Notes under the pieces: model-generated | Database searches by the model: none | The model's input: the letters and a program-made list of their open reading frames with translations, nothing else | Told to the model about the DNA's origin: nothing | Translations under genes and position numbers: made by a program | Assembly: GCA_022701275.1 (NCBI GenBank) | Contig: CP031740.1 | Location: 2,181,001-2,245,000 of the forward strand | Reading direction: 5' to 3' | Source: Microcoleus vaginatus PCC 9802 | GTDB lineage: Bacteria > Cyanobacteriota > Cyanobacteriia > Cyanobacteriales > Microcoleaceae | Length of the DNA stretch: 64,000 bases | Shown: positions 47,537 through 56,563 of the stretch, in pieces | Layout: each line of letters opens with the position of its first letter | How positions within the stretch are numbered: the stretch's first letter is position 1

Positions 47537-48403
47537 ATGATAAATAACAAAAAAATTACAATTAGAAATAAAGTTTTCGAGTGGGAAAAACGCACTTATT
47601 TAATGGGCGTTTTGAATGTAACCCCTGACAGTTTTAGTGATGGCGGAGATTTCAACACCCTAGAAGCGGCTTTAGCGCAAGCGGAAAACATGGTAAAATC
47701 GGGGGTAGATATTATTGATATTGGCGGTCAATCTACTCGACCCGGTGCAGCGGAAATATCCTCTTCAGAGGAGAGCGATCGCGTTATACCTCTGGTACAA
47801 ATACTGCGACAAAAAGCCGATATTTTTGGCTCAGTTCCTATTTCTGTCGATACTACCAGAGCGCAGGTTGCCAAAGCTGCGGTTGAGGCGGGAGCTGATA
47901 TAATTAACGATATTTCGGGAGCAACTTTTGACTCAGAAATGCTGTCAACCGTTGCTAAGTTAAAAGTGCCAATAATTTTAATGCACATTCGGGGAAATCC
48001 CCAGACGATGCAAAAACTCACAGATTATCGGGATTTAATTGGGGAAATTGGGGAATTTTTAGAGAGTCGAATTGCGGCGGCAGTTGCTGCGGGGATTGAC
48101 AAATCTCAAATAATTCTCGACCCTGGTATTGGCTTTGCTAAGAATTACAGTCAAAACTTAGAAATTCTGCGCGAGTTGCGAAAATTCCGTATTTTAAACT
48201 GTCCGATTTTAGTCGGAGTATCGCGAAAAAGCTTCATCGGTCACATTTTGAATCAGCCAGAAGCGAAACAAAGAATTTGGGGGACAGCGGCGGCTTGTAC
48301 AGGTGCGATCGCCAATTCGGCAGATATCTTGCGCGTTCACGATGTCAGAGAAATGCGCGATGTCTCTCAGGTAGCCGACGCCATCTTCCGATATCAGTCT
48401 TGA
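47537..48403 (+). CDS. folP: Dihydropteroate synthase
   Basis: A 288-residue TIM-barrel enzyme joining p-aminobenzoate to 6-hydroxymethyl-dihydropterin pyrophosphate in folate synthesis. Signatures are LMGVLNVTPDSFSDGG, DIIDIGGQSTRPGA, SVDTTRAQVAKAAVEAGADI, NDISG, ILMHIRGNPQTMQ, LDPGIGFAKNYSQNL and GVSRKSFIG. GAGGTG precedes ATG 47537. Its end overlaps the convergent SPFH gene by 10 bp. Confidence 0.95.
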   Translation: MINNKKITIRNKVFEWEKRTYLMGVLNVTPDSFSDGGDFNTLEAALAQAENMVKSGVDIIDIGGQSTRPGAAEISSSEESDRVIPLVQILRQKADIFGSVPISVDTTRAQVAKAAVEAGADIINDISGATFDSEMLSTVAKLKVPIILMHIRGNPQTMQKLTDYRDLIGEIGEFLESRIAAAVAAGIDKSQIILDPGIGFAKNYSQNLEILRELRKFRILNCPILVGVSRKSFIGHILNQPEAKQRIWGTAAACTGAIANSADILRVHDVREMRDVSQVADAIFRYQS

Positions 48404-49236
48404 GAAGTTGGAGTATCCATAAGTTTCATTTCCCCGCCGCCGCCAGCTTCCGAAGGGACATCAGGGATAGACTCCATCAAATTGTTGAGCGACTCTGACA
48501 TATTTCTCGGGTCCATAAACAGAATTTTGGCATTGTCGCTTTCGCCCAATTTTTGTTGAGCCTCTAAGTATTTTTCGGTTACTAAGTAATTCAAAACTTG
48601 CGTGCTATTCGGATGGGAGTCCAGAGCCTCAACTAAGAGCCTCATGTACTCCTTAGTGCCGATCGCCTTATTGACCATTGCTTGCCACTCGCTCTTGGTA
48701 GCGCGCTCCAATTCCATAGCTTCTTGCACCCTTTTAGGAGGGGTAATGCTTTGAATTTCCACGCGAATTACTTTGACACCCCAAGTATCGGTAGCTTCGT
48801 CCAACTTTTTGAGTAACTTTTTATTCATGTCATCTCGGGAACCCAAGATGTCTTGCATGGGCAATCGACCAATTTCAGCGCGAAACGTCGTTAAAACTAA
48901 GTTGGCGATCGCATTTTCAATTTGATCGATTCCATAATAAGCTTTCTGTAAATTCACAACCCGCCAATACACAACGGCATCGACTTCGAGAGCCACATTA
49001 TCTCCCGTGATTGCTGACTGAGGTTTAATGTCTAAAACTCTTTCACGGCTTGTGTCCACGCAGACGACTTTTTCGACCAGGGGACTGATAAAGTGGAATC
49101 CTGGCTTAAGGGTGCGCTTGTATTGACCCAAACGTTCCACTAGAGCTTCGTCGCCACCGCTGACTATTTTGACGCTTGAGTTAACAGCGTAGCCGAGGAC
49201 GAGCGCAAAGAGCATGGTAAGAATAGACTGCCCCAT
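48394..49236 (-). CDS. SPFH/stomatin-family membrane protein
   Basis: A 280-residue protein with an N-terminal hydrophobic anchor (ILTMLFALVLGYAVN) and an SPFH domain: ALVERLGQYKRTLKPGFHFI, VDTSRERVLDIKPQSAITGD and VALEVDAVVYWRV. A coiled-coil extension begins at PPKRVQEAMELERATKSEW. Stomatin/QmcA-like proteins form oligomeric rings in membrane microdomains and often regulate proteases. No NfeD partner gene is adjacent. It is convergent with folP, sharing 10 bp. Confidence 0.88.
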   Translation of the reverse strand: MGQSILTMLFALVLGYAVNSSVKIVSGGDEALVERLGQYKRTLKPGFHFISPLVEKVVCVDTSRERVLDIKPQSAITGDNVALEVDAVVYWRVVNLQKAYYGIDQIENAIANLVLTTFRAEIGRLPMQDILGSRDDMNKKLLKKLDEATDTWGVKVIRVEIQSITPPKRVQEAMELERATKSEWQAMVNKAIGTKEYMRLLVEALDSHPNSTQVLNYLVTEKYLEAQQKLGESDNAKILFMDPRNMSESLNNLMESIPDVPSEAGGGGEMKLMDTPTSQD

Positions 49237-49428
49237 TTCTATTTTCCTGCTAAGGTTGACTGAGAATCGATCGGAATTCTACTCTAATTTAACTCAAACT
49301 CGGTCACACAGTGTTAAAATATCTCGACTGTTAATAACTAACTATTTCATCGGGTGGGCCCTGATCTGCTCCGACTCTCACGGCGCTAGTGAAACCCAGG
49401 ATATCAACAACACGTTTCCACAAAAGAC

Positions 49429-50199
49429 ATGAAAAACGATCGAGAGTTTCGCTTGTTCAAACCTTTGAGGTGGATTGCCCCAAGCATTTTGGTGGGTGCA
49501 GGAATCTGGAATGCCCCAGTGGCCCAACCGGCACAAGCTGAGCCAATCGCCCTGCAACTCTCGCAAAACTTGCAGTCGCAGAACTTGCAGCCCCCGCGCC
49601 GAGGCCCGGCTGTTCGGGAAGTTATGTCCTACGAGATGAAGGGAGACGAACTCAGGATTTGCAAGCAGGAAGGCAACTCCGAGAAAAAGTGCCAAGTTGT
49701 AGGTAAAGGCTACACGGTGGGCTTGAGAACTGCTAACGACCTTTACGGTCAAGGAAATGCTGTGAATGCCGAAGCTTTGTACCGCCAACTAATGGCTCGC
49801 TATCCCAAACAAGCGGATGCTTATTACAAGCTGGGAACTATGCTGTCGGGGCAAGGTAAAATGAGCGATGCGATCGTTCTCTTCCAAAAAGCAATTGAAG
49901 TCAACCCACAGCACGCCAAAGCTCACAACGATTTAGGCGTGGCGATGGCAAGTCAGGGGCAGTTGCCCGAGGCAATTGTTCAGTGGAGACAAGCCGTTAA
50001 AATTAACGATCGATATCCCGATGCTTTAAACAATTTAGGAGTCGGTTTGTACCAGCAAGGAGGCCAGGAAAACCAAGCCGAGGCCGTAGCCAGCCTCACA
50101 AAAGCTAAGGAGTTATTTATCAAGCAAGGCAGAACTCAAGCCGCTAACAGAGTAGATAAAATTTTGGAGGAAATTAATTCGCGGTCGAGCGGTTCCTAA
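49429..50199 (+). CDS. Exported TPR-repeat protein
   Basis: A 256-residue protein. The N-terminal signal is at ~10-33 (WIAPSILVGAGIWNAPVAQP, cleavage near AQA-E). A Gln/Asn-rich linker follows (LSQNLQSQNLQPP). At least three TPR units are visible: AEALYRQLMARYPKQADAYY; KLGTMLSGQGKMSDAIVLFQ with KAIEVNPQHAKAHNDLG; and VAMASQGQLPEAIVQWRQAV with NDRYPDALNNLG. TPRs mediate protein contacts, so an assembly role in the periplasm or lumen is possible. The partner is unknown. Confidence 0.82.
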   Translation: MKNDREFRLFKPLRWIAPSILVGAGIWNAPVAQPAQAEPIALQLSQNLQSQNLQPPRRGPAVREVMSYEMKGDELRICKQEGNSEKKCQVVGKGYTVGLRTANDLYGQGNAVNAEALYRQLMARYPKQADAYYKLGTMLSGQGKMSDAIVLFQKAIEVNPQHAKAHNDLGVAMASQGQLPEAIVQWRQAVKINDRYPDALNNLGVGLYQQGGQENQAEAVASLTKAKELFIKQGRTQAANRVDKILEEINSRSSGS

Positions 50200-50296
50200 A
50201 CTCAACCGCCGATCGCCGATTGAAAGAAAAAACATCTTTGGCGATCGGCGTTAATCAGCGTTTAGCGACGGTTAAACAACCCCGAAAAACGGGAAT

Positions 50297-51391
50297 CTAA
50301 AGCATTTCCTTCAAAACTTGTATAATCAAATCCCCATCCACCCGATCGCTCACAGCAGCCTCACCCAAGCGCACGGGCAGCACAAACCGCACCTTGCCAT
50401 CCTGCACCTTCTTATCCAGTTGCAAAGTATGCAAAATTTCCTCAACATCCACACCAGCAGGCAATTTGGCAGGTAAACCCGCTTTTTCAATCAAAGCAGA
50501 CTGGCGGCGATCGCACTCAGCGTCCCACATTCCCAACTCCACAGCCAATCGGCTTGATGCAGCCATGCCGATTGCCACTCCTTCCCCGTGATTGATCACC
50601 TTGTAATTGGTCAAACTTTCCACAGCATGACCGATGGTGTGTCCGTAATTCAAAATCGCCCGCAAACCCGATTCCTTCTCGTCTTTGCTTACCACCTCAG
50701 CCTTAGCTTGGCAAGACCTGCTCAAAATTTCTGCCAACAAATCCGCCTTCACATAGCGCATTTGATCCAAACGCTTGCAATCCTCCAACATTTCAAACAA
50801 TTCAACATCCCAAATCACCCCGTACTTAATCACTTCCGCCATCGCCGAACGAAACTCCCTCGCCGGCAGAGTTTTGAGTACATCCGGGTCAATTAACACC
50901 AAACGTGGCTGGTGAAAAGCCCCGATTAAATTCTTCCCTAAAGGATGATTTACCCCCGTTTTGCCCCCTATAGAAGCATCAACCATCGCCAGCAGCGAAG
51001 TCGGAACCTGCACCACATTAATTCCCCGCAGCCAAGTCGCCGCAGCAAAACCCGTCATATCGCCCACAACCCCGCCGCCCAAAGCCACCATTGTCGAGGA
51101 ACGTTCTAAACGGTTTGCCAAAGCCGCACCGTAAATTTTCTGCACCGAATTTAAAGTTTTGTACTGTTCTCCCGGTGGTAAAATGCAGCTACTGACTTCC
51201 AGACCGGCCGATTCGAGGGCTGCTGTTGCTCTTTCGCCGTACTGCCGAAAAATCGACTGATTCGACACCAACAGAACTTTTTTGCCCAAACTTAGATCGC
51301 CCATCAGACTGCCGAGTTCGTCTAAGCCGCCCGATCGCACGCAAACATTGTAAGATTGTGGCCCCAAGTCAACTTTAATTATGGATTGCAT
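50297..51391 (-). CDS. aroB: 3-Dehydroquinate synthase
   Basis: A 364-residue NAD- and metal-dependent enzyme, the second step of the shikimate pathway. Landmarks are [60 protein letters not shown], and the metal ligands Glu in AEVIKYGVI and His in [13 protein letters not shown] and [10 protein letters not shown]. Length is normal. It is divergent from the small petL-like gene. Confidence 0.96.
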   Translation of the reverse strand: MQSIIKVDLGPQSYNVCVRSGGLDELGSLMGDLSLGKKVLLVSNQSIFRQYGERATAALESAGLEVSSCILPPGEQYKTLNSVQKIYGAALANRLERSSTMVALGGGVVGDMTGFAAATWLRGINVVQVPTSLLAMVDASIGGKTGVNHPLGKNLIGAFHQPRLVLIDPDVLKTLPAREFRSAMAEVIKYGVIWDVELFEMLEDCKRLDQMRYVKADLLAEILSRSCQAKAEVVSKDEKESGLRAILNYGHTIGHAVESLTNYKVINHGEGVAIGMAASSRLAVELGMWDAECDRRQSALIEKAGLPAKLPAGVDVEEILHTLQLDKKVQDGKVRFVLPVRLGEAAVSDRVDGDLIIQVLKEML

Positions 51392-51468
51392 ATTTATCTA
51401 ATTTAGATATTAGATTTTAGATTATAGTTCTTATAGGTCTTTTTATTGATTGTTTTGGAGAAATTGCA

Positions 51469-51570
51469 ATGACTCTTAGCGGAGCAATAACTTATTTTGG
51501 GATTTTTGGCGGCATGATCGGCTTGGCGACAGTGCTGATGTTTGGTTTGCGGGCTGTCAAACTCATCTAA
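51469..51570 (+). CDS. petL: Probable cytochrome b6f subunit PetL (33 residues)
   Basis: A single-helix peptide MTLSGAITYFGIFGGMIGLA continuing TVLMFGLRAVKLI. GGAG lies ~10 bases before ATG 51469. Size, one TM helix starting near residue 6 and the ending -KLI resemble PetL, a small peripheral subunit that stabilises the b6f complex. Other single-helix photosynthetic subunits (PetM, Psb-type) fit less well because of the terminus. It is divergent from aroB and is followed by a 13-bp inverted repeat. Confidence 0.6.
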   Translation: MTLSGAITYFGIFGGMIGLATVLMFGLRAVKLI

Positions 51571-51917
51571 TTTGCTAATTTAGATGTCTCAACCAGAGGA
51601 TTTAATCTCTGGAAAAAGTATCAATTGGACAAAGTATTTGCGCCAAAAATCTCTGATTTAATCTGTGGATTGACGGCGCAAATACTTGGTTTCATAGAAG
51701 TTGATGCTACACTTGGCTAATTTAATATTTGACCCTAAGTAATTTGGTTAATGATAAAATATAAAATATAAAATCGCTCGATTCCCCAATGCTCTAAAAG
51801 ATGAGGAAAATGATTAATTAGAGGGAGCTTATCAGCAATATATTGAGAGGAACGCTAAATCTGAGGTTGATTCGCCTTGAAAATGAGAAGTATCCTCAGC
51901 CTAGATTAATGCCGTAC
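51571..51917. other. Spacer after petL
   Basis: It holds the inverted repeat listed separately, a short AAAATAT tract near 51755-51772, and at about 51822-51880 a frame reading YQQYIERNAKSEVDSP, which may be the tail of a lost Uma2 gene. No intact gene is seen. Confidence 0.4.
51632..51687. repeat. 13-bp perfect inverted repeat with 30-base spacer
   Basis: AAGTATTTGCGCC (51632-51644) and GGCGCAAATACTT (51675-51687). It could be a hairpin at the end of the petL transcript or the ends of a tiny mobile palindrome. Confidence 0.6.
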
Positions 51918-52142
51918 TTATCGTCGTCGTTTCTTTACTTGTTCATAGGGAAAACAATCAATAACGTTGGATAGCATATAACTACCTTTGGAATCGGATT
52001 CCATCAGTTCCAAGTAGACAGTCTTGGGAACTTCAAAGTATCGATAGGTTTTGCCACTCTTGAAAATAACCTCAAGGTTAGACGTGGTTTCGTCATAACC
52101 TACAGCTTCGATCATGCTAGATTCGACTGCTTGTAGTTTCAT
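51918..52142 (-). CDS. KTSC-domain protein
   Basis: A 74-residue protein matching the short KTSC domain: SSMIEAVGYDETTSNLEVIF, KSGKTYRYFEVPKTVYLELM and SDSKGSYMLSNVID. KTSC domains occur alone or fused to lysyl-tRNA synthetase-like and phage proteins; function is unknown. It is an orphan here. Confidence 0.75.
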   Translation of the reverse strand: MKLQAVESSMIEAVGYDETTSNLEVIFKSGKTYRYFEVPKTVYLELMESDSKGSYMLSNVIDCFPYEQVKKRRR

Positions 52143-52270
52143 GATTTCCTGATAAGTAAGGCTACCTGGAAAAAACAGAATACCCAGATTCCCGACTTAT
52201 TTAAGAAGTCAGGGATCTAAAGTGCGATCGCGTCTTATTTCCCCTAAAATAACTTTTACTAGACCCGCCA

Positions 52271-52300
52271 TCTAAAATCTAAAATCTAAAATCTAAAATC
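52271..52300. repeat. Heptanucleotide tandem repeat (AAAATCT)n before cpcT
   Basis: Four units of TCTAAAA ending four bases before ATG 52304, leaving no room for a Shine-Dalgarno site. Confidence 0.8.
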
Positions 52301-52303
52301 GAA

Positions 52304-52894
52304 ATGACTCATTCCACCGATATCGTCACCCTCGCCCGCTGGATGGCCGCCGACTTCAGCAACCAAGCCCAAGCCTTTGAAAACCCGCCATTCTTCGCCC
52401 ACATCCGCGTCTGCATGAGGCCTTTGCCGGTCGAAGTTCTGGATGGACTCAGCTTGTACCTAGAACAAGCCTACGATATTGAACTGAATGTACCGTACCG
52501 AGTCCGAGTTTTGAAATTAGTCCCGGTGGACGATCGAATCGAGATCGAAAATTATGCCATAGAAAACGAAGAACAATTCTACGGCGCTTCCCGCGACCCG
52601 CAACGGCTGCAAGAAATCAAAAAAGCACAACTGACACTGCTTCCCGGCTGCACCTTTATTACGCAGTGGACGGGCAACAGCTTCAAAGGGTTTGTCGAAC
52701 CAGGAAAAGGCTGCATGGTGGTCAGAAAGGGCAAAAAAACCTATCTAGACAGTGAATTCGAGATTGACCAAGACAAATTTATTAGCCACGATCGCGGACG
52801 TGACCCCGAAACCGATGCCCACGTCTGGGGAGCCCTCGCCGGCCCTTTTGAATTCACCCGCCGCGCCAGTTTCGCCGACGAAATTCCGGTTTAA
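52304..52894 (+). CDS. cpcT: Phycobiliprotein lyase, CpcT/CpeT family
   Basis: A 196-residue beta-barrel lyase that attaches phycocyanobilin to Cys of phycobiliprotein beta subunits (beta-Cys153/155 type). Family signature: LARWMAADFSNQAQAFENPP, FFAHIRVCMRPLPVEV, YLEQAYDIELNVPYRVRVLK, CTFITQWTGNSFKG and DRGRDPETDAHVWGALAGPF. It implies that the organism has phycobilisomes. It is not next to cpc genes, which is usual for cpcT. It is upstream of and co-directional with sqdB. Confidence 0.9.
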   Translation: MTHSTDIVTLARWMAADFSNQAQAFENPPFFAHIRVCMRPLPVEVLDGLSLYLEQAYDIELNVPYRVRVLKLVPVDDRIEIENYAIENEEQFYGASRDPQRLQEIKKAQLTLLPGCTFITQWTGNSFKGFVEPGKGCMVVRKGKKTYLDSEFEIDQDKFISHDRGRDPETDAHVWGALAGPFEFTRRASFADEIPV

Positions 52895-53001
52895 TCTAAA
52901 AAAACAGACTCCCTCCTGGGCGAACACGCTTGATTAAAGGTTCAGAATGCACCAATACCTGGTACATTAACCCAGTATTGGCAAGCAAGATTCACCGTTG
53001 A

Positions 53002-54153
<1,152 letters not shown>

Positions 54154-54847
54154 GTTCTGGTATCTACCTGCAGGGTAAGAGATTTTTTAAGGAACCGCGA
54201 AGGCGCGAAGGGCGCGAAGTAAGAGAAAAGAAGGGAAGAGAGGAGAAATGTTTGCAAGTTCAGAAGGGATTTCTTTGTAGATTAATTTTTTCATATCTAT
54301 CTTTTTGATCTTTTGCTCTGTGTTCTCTGCGTCCTCTGCGCTTAATTGAAAAATGGCATAAGGTTTTTACGGCTGGCTTTTTGGGAATAAAGCCCTGAAA
54401 AGTCAAATTCTCATTCTGTAGCTTTTGGTTGTTCTGCCTGGATTGTCAGCGAGTGCAGTTTGTGCTTATTATTTAATAGCCGAAGGGGTTGCAGTAACGG
54501 CGAGTTATCAAAATTAGCGCCGAGCGAGTTAGCGAAGCCCAATCTGTCACGGAAACAGCAATATTATAAATTGCCAGAACAGCACAGGAAATTCACAGAA
54601 TTAATTGCTTTGCCGAAAGTGGGGGATGGCTTTTAGGTGGGAGAATTTTATCAATTGGCATTCCGGGAATTTGCATCTTATCCCAAAAACCTCTCGCTCG
54701 AAATTAGCGGTAGTGAAACAGAAAGAAGAAGTGTAGAAAAGCAGCCGATCGCACGCCATGACTTAGCTCCCCGCGAGACAGTGTATCCTGTTACCGATGA
54801 CCTTGGCCACAGGCTATGATTATCGGCTCCCTAAGTAACTTATTTTT
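54154..54847. repeat. sqdB-sqdX spacer rich in dispersed repeats
   Basis: Between the two sulfolipid genes. AACCGCGAAGGCGCGAAG near 54191 and CTCTGCGTCCTCTGCGCTTA near 54327 are two halves of a repeat common in filamentous cyanobacteria, here in inverted-like arrangement. A weak open frame at 54637-54819 has no recognisable family. No intact gene is seen. Confidence 0.6.
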
Positions 54848-55981
54848 ATGAAAATTGCTCTGTTCACTGAAACATTTCTGCCGAAAATAGACGGCATTGT
54901 GACGCGCCTGATTCACACTGTAGATCACTTGCAGCGCGCGGGCGAACAAGTTCTGATATTTTCTCCAGATTACGGGATTAAAGAATACAAAGGCGCCCGA
55001 GTTTACGGTGTGGAGGGTTTGCCTTTGCCGATGTACCCGGAATTGAAAATGGCACTTCCTTCTCCGGCTGTCGGTCGCCAATTAGAGCAGTTTAAACCGG
55101 ATATTATTCACGTTGTCAATCCCGCTATTTTGGGATTGGGCGGTATATATTACGGGAAAAAGTTCAATATTCCGATTTTGGCTTCTTACCACACGCATTT
55201 GCCCAAATACTTGCACCACTACGGTTTCGGAGTCCTCGAACCTTTATTGTGGGAACTACTCAAAGGAGCGCACAACCAAGCAGAATTGAATCTGTGTACT
55301 TCTACAGCAATGGTGGAGGAATTGAGAACCCACGGCATTGAGCGAGTAGATTTGTGGCAGCGGGGCGTAGATACTGAAATGTTTGTCCCGGAATTGGCAA
55401 GTCGAGAAATGCGATCGCGCCTTTCTGAAAATAACCCAGACAGTCCCCTGCTGCTGTACGTCGGCCGCCTCGGTGCAGAAAAAGAAATCGAACGCATCAA
55501 ACCAGTCCTCGCAGCGATTCCCGACGCCCGCCTCGCCCTAGTGGGAGACGGCCCGCACCGGCAAACCCTGGAACAATATTTTGCCGGTACCCCCACCAAT
55601 TTTGTCGGCTACCTCAAGGGGCAAGAACTCGCAACAGCTTACGCATCGGCCGACGCCTTCATTTTTCCGTCCCGCACCGAAACCCTGGGCTTAGTGCTCC
55701 TAGAAGCAATGGCTGCGGGGACGCCCGTAGTCGCGGCGCGCAGCGGCGGAATTCCCGATATCGTCACCGACGGTGTTAACGGATATTTATTTGACCCCGC
55801 CGACGAAGAAGGATCTCTGGTTGCCACCAAGCGTCTGTTTGCCAATCCCGAAGAACGGGAAACCCTGCGCCATAACGCTCGCCGAGAAGCCGAACGCTGG
55901 GGTTGGGCCGCCGCCGCCGCACAACTCCAGCGGTACTATCAATCAGTGGTGTTTGCCGAGTCCATGCCCAGAGCGGCCTAA
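54848..55981 (+). CDS. sqdX: Sulfoquinovosyldiacylglycerol synthase (GT4 glycosyltransferase)
   Basis: A 377-residue GT-B enzyme that transfers sulfoquinovose from UDP-sulfoquinovose to diacylglycerol. N-lobe: LFTETFLPKIDGIVTRLIHT, IIHVVNPAILGLGGIYYGKK and YHTHLPKYLHHYGFG. C-lobe: LYVGRLGAEKEIERIKPVL, DADAFIFPSRTETLGL-like donor site (SADAFIFPSRTETLGLVLLE) with both acidic residues of the E-x7-E motif, and GTPVVAARSGGIPDIVTDG. Its place after sqdB supports sqdX over other GT4 enzymes. Confidence 0.93.
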   Translation: MKIALFTETFLPKIDGIVTRLIHTVDHLQRAGEQVLIFSPDYGIKEYKGARVYGVEGLPLPMYPELKMALPSPAVGRQLEQFKPDIIHVVNPAILGLGGIYYGKKFNIPILASYHTHLPKYLHHYGFGVLEPLLWELLKGAHNQAELNLCTSTAMVEELRTHGIERVDLWQRGVDTEMFVPELASREMRSRLSENNPDSPLLLYVGRLGAEKEIERIKPVLAAIPDARLALVGDGPHRQTLEQYFAGTPTNFVGYLKGQELATAYASADAFIFPSRTETLGLVLLEAMAAGTPVVAARSGGIPDIVTDGVNGYLFDPADEEGSLVATKRLFANPEERETLRHNARREAERWGWAAAAAQLQRYYQSVVFAESMPRAA

Positions 55982-56563
55982 ATGTCAGGATCTGTAGCAC
56001 CTTTAAACATCACCGCCAGCTTAGCTTCGCTGTTCGATCGTCAGTTGGTAGTGAGGAGGGATGTTTTCAAAGACCGATCGAACTTTTTTGCTGCATAAAT
56101 TACCGTCGTTATCCTGCTGTTGCGTTTACCATTAAACTATGAGTAAGCTCTGTAGGAATGCCTTGCGCGCTGCTTTTATAGCGCCCTTTACCTGACCGGA
56201 TATGGTCGCCGAGTGCGCTAAAACAGTTACACCGCGCGCTGGGGCCGAGCACAGAGCGTCAAATCCACACTGCACTCTCGATCGAACTAAAGCCTGTCAC
56301 CCAATTTTCAGGCTAGCAGTTTTGCGAACTCAAGTTCAGCTTGAATTGACGAACCCTCATCAGTATCGAGGTTGTAAAAAAGATCGATCGAGCATACATA
56401 ACAAGCAAACTGAAGTTGCGTGCGACACTTTTGAACTCACGATTCATTAAAGCGACAAGCGAGTGGCGATGCGCTTGCAAACAAATTCAAGAGTTTGCAC
56501 TGCCGCCGAATCTAGCGCCGCTCAACCTGCAGTCAGTTTACCCCTCTGAGCAAGCAGTTAATC
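55982..56563. other. Spacer before the adenylate cyclase, no gene seen
   Basis: About 580 bp with short unconvincing open frames only. It presumably carries the cyclase promoter and leader. Confidence 0.5.

Noticed and set aside
54637..54819. Sixty-residue frame between sqdB and sqdX
   Set aside because: No recognisable family, and it lies among dispersed repeats; could be a relic but cannot be supported.
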